Source: Mesorhizobium sp. C432A
GTDB taxonomy: Bacteria; Pseudomonadota; Alphaproteobacteria; Rhizobiales; Rhizobiaceae
DNA length: 64,000 nt
Assembly (NCBI RefSeq): GCF_030323145.1
Contig: NZ_CP100470.1
Location: forward strand, 1,674,001-1,738,000
Direction: 5' to 3'
Below, piece by piece: positions 60,993-64,000 of the stretch. A model generated the notes under the pieces. The model ran no database searches and was not told where the DNA came from. It was given only the letters and a program-made list of their open reading frames with translations. The position numbers and the translations under genes were made by a program. The stretch's first letter is position 1, and every line of letters begins with the position of its first letter.

Positions 60993-61544
60993 ATGACGGC
61001 CAAAATCGTCCTGCTTAATGGCGTCGGCAGCGCCGGCAAAAGCTCGATCGCCAGGGCGCTGCAAACAATCGCCACCGAGCCCTTCCTGCATGTCCAGATG
61101 GATGCTTTCATCGACATGCTGCCGCCGGCGCTGCAGGATCATGCCGACGGGTTTTCCTTTGAGACCGTGCTGGAAGACGGCAAGCCGTCGGTGGTGATCA
61201 GGAGCGGGCCGGTCGGCGCGCGAGCCATGCGCGGCATGCGCCATGCCATCGCCGCCATGGCCGGGCAAGGCAACAATCTCATTGTCGACGACGTGATCTT
61301 CAATGACGAGATAGCGGAGCACCGCATGCTGCTGTCGGGTTTCGACCTGCATCTGGTCGGCGTCATGGCGCCGCTGGAGGTGCTGGGAGCGCGCGAGGCC
61401 GCGCGCGCCGACAGGCTGCCTGGCCTGGCGCGCTGGCAATATGGACGCGTCCACAACGGCATAGACTACGACCTCGAAGTCGACACCAGCCGGCTGACGC
61501 CGCTTGAATGCGCCCGTCGCATCCAGGAAAGATTCCGACTATAG
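60993..61544 (+). CDS. CPT-like (chloramphenicol phosphotransferase family) kinase
   Basis: This 183-residue P-loop kinase has Walker A LLNGVGSAGKSSIARAL at residues 6-22, and HVQMDAFIDMLPPAL and NNLIVDDVIFND at positions typical of the chloramphenicol phosphotransferase-like family. Most such proteins do not act on chloramphenicol and their substrates are unknown. It starts 14 bases after the SLT gene stop, likely as the third gene of an ispG operon. Confidence 0.82.
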   Translation: MTAKIVLLNGVGSAGKSSIARALQTIATEPFLHVQMDAFIDMLPPALQDHADGFSFETVLEDGKPSVVIRSGPVGARAMRGMRHAIAAMAGQGNNLIVDDVIFNDEIAEHRMLLSGFDLHLVGVMAPLEVLGAREAARADRLPGLARWQYGRVHNGIDYDLEVDTSRLTPLECARRIQERFRL

Positions 61545-61707
61545 TGGCCGGTGTTCTTTTGTTGCAATCATAGCTCTTCCAATCGCCCGAAAGCGATAGT
61601 CACCCGTCATGTGCAGGGTCGTGGCGATTAAATATTAATGAGCCCTGCTGTAGCAAAAGAGGTCGATATCTCGACGAGAGCTTTTGCGATCGTCAAAAAG
61701 GCGGGGC

Positions 61708-62847
61708 ATGGGGGCGGTGGCAAATTTCCTTAGACGCGTTGTAAGTGAACTTGAAACGCCGCGCGCCAAACGGCCGTTCGGTTCTGGCTGGCTGTCCGGC
61801 TCGATTGGCTTGCTTGCCGGGGTCACCGCCCTGCTGATGGTCATCGTGCTGCGCTACCCGTCGCTTACATCGATGCCGGATCTGGCCCCCATCCACCAGA
61901 TGCTGTTCTTCAAGCCGGTGCTCTATTTCGTCCTCATCTCCGGCTATATCCTGGCGATCCTCAGCATGACGCTGCGCAGGCAAAAGACGCTCGGCGCGGC
62001 AGCGATGTTCACTGTGCTGCTGGCGTCGCTGGTCGGCATGCTTCCGGTGCGCCATCAACTGCACATCGAAGGGGTGTTCTTCGGGCTTGATTTCTTCATC
62101 CTGAACGCCCTGTTCATGGGTGTGCTGTTCGTTCCGCTCGAACGTCTTTTCGCGCGCAACAAGGATCAGACCGTGTTCCGCGACGAATGGCGCGAGGACC
62201 TGTTCTACTATCTGGTCTCATCGCTGCTGGTGCAGATTTTGACCTACCTGACCTTGGCGCCGTCCAACTTCGTCAATGCGCAGGGCGCCCTTGGTTCGGT
62301 GCGCGCCTGGGTCCACGACTTGCCGTGGCTGGTGCAACTGCTGGCGGCAATGTTCCTGACCGACCTTGCCCAGTATTGGGTGCATCGGGCCTTTCATCGC
62401 ATTCCCTGGCTGTGGAAGTTCCATGCCGTGCACCATTCCGCCAAGTCGATGGACTGGATTGCCGGTGCGCGCATGCATTTCCTGGAAATCATCGTGCTGC
62501 GCAGCCTGACGGCCACCCCGATGTTCGTGCTGGGGTTCGATGAATCGGCTATCCAGACGTATATATTGATCGTCTACGTCTATTCGTCTTTCATCCATTC
62601 CAACATCGGAACCAGTTTCGGTCCAGTCGAAAAGGTGCTGGTGTCGCCGCGTTACCACCACTGGCATCACGGCCTCGAGAAAGAAGCGATCGACGTAAAC
62701 TTCGCCATCCATTTCCCGCTGCTCGACCGGCTGTTCGGTACCCACCATATGCCCGAAGGGCGCTGGCCGAACGGCTACGGCATTCACGGACATCCCGTTC
62801 CGAACGGATACTGGCAGCAATTCCTCTATCCCTTCCGGCGCGGCTAG
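61708..62847 (+). CDS. Sterol desaturase / fatty-acid hydroxylase family membrane protein
   Basis: This 379-residue integral membrane protein has about seven hydrophobic helices. The di-iron histidine clusters of the fatty-acid hydroxylase superfamily are present: HRAFHR, HAVHHS and HHWHH. The family hydroxylates or desaturates lipids such as hopanoids, carotenoids, sterols or ornithine lipids; the substrate here is unknown. I chose the ATG at 61708 because GGCGGGG precedes it; 61684 is an in-frame alternative. It stands alone, with 163 unassigned bases upstream. Confidence 0.87.
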   Translation: MGAVANFLRRVVSELETPRAKRPFGSGWLSGSIGLLAGVTALLMVIVLRYPSLTSMPDLAPIHQMLFFKPVLYFVLISGYILAILSMTLRRQKTLGAAAMFTVLLASLVGMLPVRHQLHIEGVFFGLDFFILNALFMGVLFVPLERLFARNKDQTVFRDEWREDLFYYLVSSLLVQILTYLTLAPSNFVNAQGALGSVRAWVHDLPWLVQLLAAMFLTDLAQYWVHRAFHRIPWLWKFHAVHHSAKSMDWIAGARMHFLEIIVLRSLTATPMFVLGFDESAIQTYILIVYVYSSFIHSNIGTSFGPVEKVLVSPRYHHWHHGLEKEAIDVNFAIHFPLLDRLFGTHHMPEGRWPNGYGIHGHPVPNGYWQQFLYPFRRG

Positions 62848-62927
62848 ACTGGAGTCCTTCGCGAAGCGCGCGTGTCACCGCGCCTGGCGAGGTTAGCCCA
62901 ATCCATGACAAGCGACAGAGCCCCGAG

Positions 62928-63681
62928 ATGCGTGACGGCTACATAATCTGCGGCACGCCGAGAACCGGAAGCACCTTGCTGTGCGGCCTTCTGGCCTCGA
63001 CGAAAAACAGCCGGCGATCCGCACTCGTTCTACCGGCGGCAGGACAAGGCGGAATGGGCAGAAGAGTGGAAATTGCCGCATCCCGATACGATGAGCGCGC
63101 ATGACTTCGATGTCGCCTACCTCAAGGCGGCAATCAGCGCGGGAAAGGGCGGAACAGCCGTCTTCGGCTTGCGCCTGATGCGGGAAAACCTGGGTGAACT
63201 CTCGGCCATCCTCGACCGGATCTACCCAGACCTGCCATCGGACAAAGCACGCTTTGAAAAGGCCTTCGGCCGAATCCTCTACATCCATCTTTCGCGCGAA
63301 AACAAGCTGGCGCAGGCGGTGTCGCTGATCAAGGCCGAGCAGACTGGGCTTTGGCACATCGCGCCCGACGGAACCGAGATCGAACGGGTCGCACCGCCGC
63401 AGGAACCCCGCTACGATTTCAAGCGGATCCAGCGCGAGCTTGCCGAACTCGAAGCCTATGACGCGGGCTGGAACGTCTGGTTCGCGGAGCAGGGGATCGT
63501 CCCGCTGCGCATCGGCTATGAGCGCCTGTCAGGCGATCCGGCAGCGGCATTGGCATCCATCTGCAAGGCCCTGGGCGTTCCGGCGCCGAATGCCGCCGAC
63601 GTAAAGCCGGGCGTCGCCAAGCTCTCGGACGAGATTAGTCTGGACTGGATGCGCCGCTATCGTCTGGACGCGGCGATTTGA
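62928..63681 (+). pseudogene. Stf0-type sulfotransferase interrupted by a +1 frameshift
   Basis: The N-terminus is a PAPS-binding motif (YIICGTPRTGSTLLCGLLAST). At the A-run 63003-63007 an extra base shifts the frame. Removing it restores KTAGDPHSFYRRQDKAEWAE, then PHPDTMSAHDFDVAYLKAAI and the remainder to 63681, a complete Stf0/NodH-like sulfotransferase of 250 residues. Without correction translation stops early, near 63105. NodH-like enzymes sulfate glycolipids or Nod factors. Either a real inactivation or a homopolymer error; it resembles the LysR lesion at 42390. Confidence 0.82.
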
Positions 63682-64000
63682 TCAAGCCCTCTTTACCGCC
63701 ACCGTTTCGCTGAGCCATGTGCCGATCTTGCTGCCGAGACGGTCGGGCGACACCGGCTTGGGTAGATAGTCGTCCATGCCGGACTCGATACATTTGTCGC
63801 GGTCGCCCTTCAGTGCGTGCGCGGTGACGCCGATGATTGGTGTGTGATTGCCACTCGCTGCCTCCGCCGCCCGGATGGCGCGGGTCGCCTCGTAGCCGTT
63901 CATCTCCGGCATGGAGACGTCCATGAGGATCAGCTTCGGTCGCAGCGCCCGGTACATCTCGACGGCCGTGCGGCCATTGCTGGCGATGCGGTAGCTGAGG
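63682..64000 (-). CDS. Receiver domain, C-terminal part of a two-component protein
   Basis: The minus-strand frame is open to the window edge and contains the phospho-acceptor segment LILMDVSMPEMNGYEATRAIR. Then come the switch Thr and Lys residues in PIIGVTAHALKGDRDKCIESGMDDYLPKPV. About 106 residues are visible, so only the receiver domain is present. The short C-terminal end and the MPEMNGYEATRAIR motif are typical of hybrid histidine kinases. It is convergent with the sulfotransferase, with adjoining stop codons. Confidence 0.85.
   Translation of the reverse strand, partial: LSYRIASNGRTAVEMYRALRPKLILMDVSMPEMNGYEATRAIRAAEAASGNHTPIIGVTAHALKGDRDKCIESGMDDYLPKPVSPDRLGSKIGTWLSETVAVKRA

Overview
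The window is GC-rich, densely coded alphaproteobacterial chromosome, most likely Mesorhizobium or a close relative in the Hyphomicrobiales (Rhizobiales). The evidence is the gene set (RpoH2-type heat-shock sigma factor, CarD, a SUV3-like helicase, PhaA/PhaB/PhaR, DUF1036 next to pyruvate kinase, DUF1244, DUF3309), EcfG-type stress promoters, clustered GANTC (CcrM) sites, and many large palindromic intergenic repeats. There are no rRNA or tRNA genes, CRISPR arrays, insertion sequences or complete prophage.

Layout. 1-3345: the end of an unknown gene, a ccdAB toxin-antitoxin pair, and thiN-uup on the minus strand. 3412-7402: a sigma70-like promoter and TPP riboswitch driving thiBPQ (thiamine uptake), which is interrupted by a 158-bp inverted repeat and ended by a terminator. 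7489-14874: an M48 lipoprotein peptidase, rpoH2 behind an EcfG-type promoter, a cystine-type amino-acid ABC transporter, carD, a 7Fe ferredoxin and an S4 RNA-binding protein. 14892-18455: a large SUV3-like helicase whose tail contains an in-frame palindromic repeat, then a 695-bp non-coding region rich in GANTC sites. 19151-22107: the polyhydroxybutyrate genes phaB-phaA and divergent phaR. 22157-26498: a dead GNAT gene, a divergent rhodanese/FtrA pair, and a divergent pair of citrate synthases, one with an N-terminal helix-turn-helix.

26869-33187: a patatin-like hydrolase with a TGC-rich site also found upstream of phaR, an RND efflux pair with a patch of foreign-looking codon use, and DUF3309. 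34357-36324: an EcfG-type stress operon that begins with a 24-residue hydrophobic peptide. 36601-43685: a MoaD-like protein with a three-subunit molybdenum hydroxylase, an SDR protein, a frameshifted LysR gene and an MFS exporter. 44012-52067: DUF1244, N-formylglutamate amidohydrolase, DUF1036-pyk, a hydrolase, a TPR protein, cysteine-free L36, an LprI-like protein and purEK.

52136-57929: an apparent amino-acid uptake and degradation cluster (ABC transporter, RidA, SelA/DgaE-like PLP enzyme) facing an IclR regulator across paired operator-like palindromes. 57954-64000: two YdcH-like peptides, ispG, a SLT-SPOR protein, a CPT-like kinase, a sterol-desaturase-family membrane protein, a frameshifted Stf0 sulfotransferase and the end of a receiver domain.

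The most unusual signals are: the repeat-derived segment inside the helicase; the GANTC cluster with its duplicated block; the HTH-citrate synthase pair with three ATTGAT repeats between the genes; the PLP/RidA/transporter/IclR locus; and the stress operon with its micro-protein. All functional statements rest on recognised motifs and context. No database search or folding program was run.
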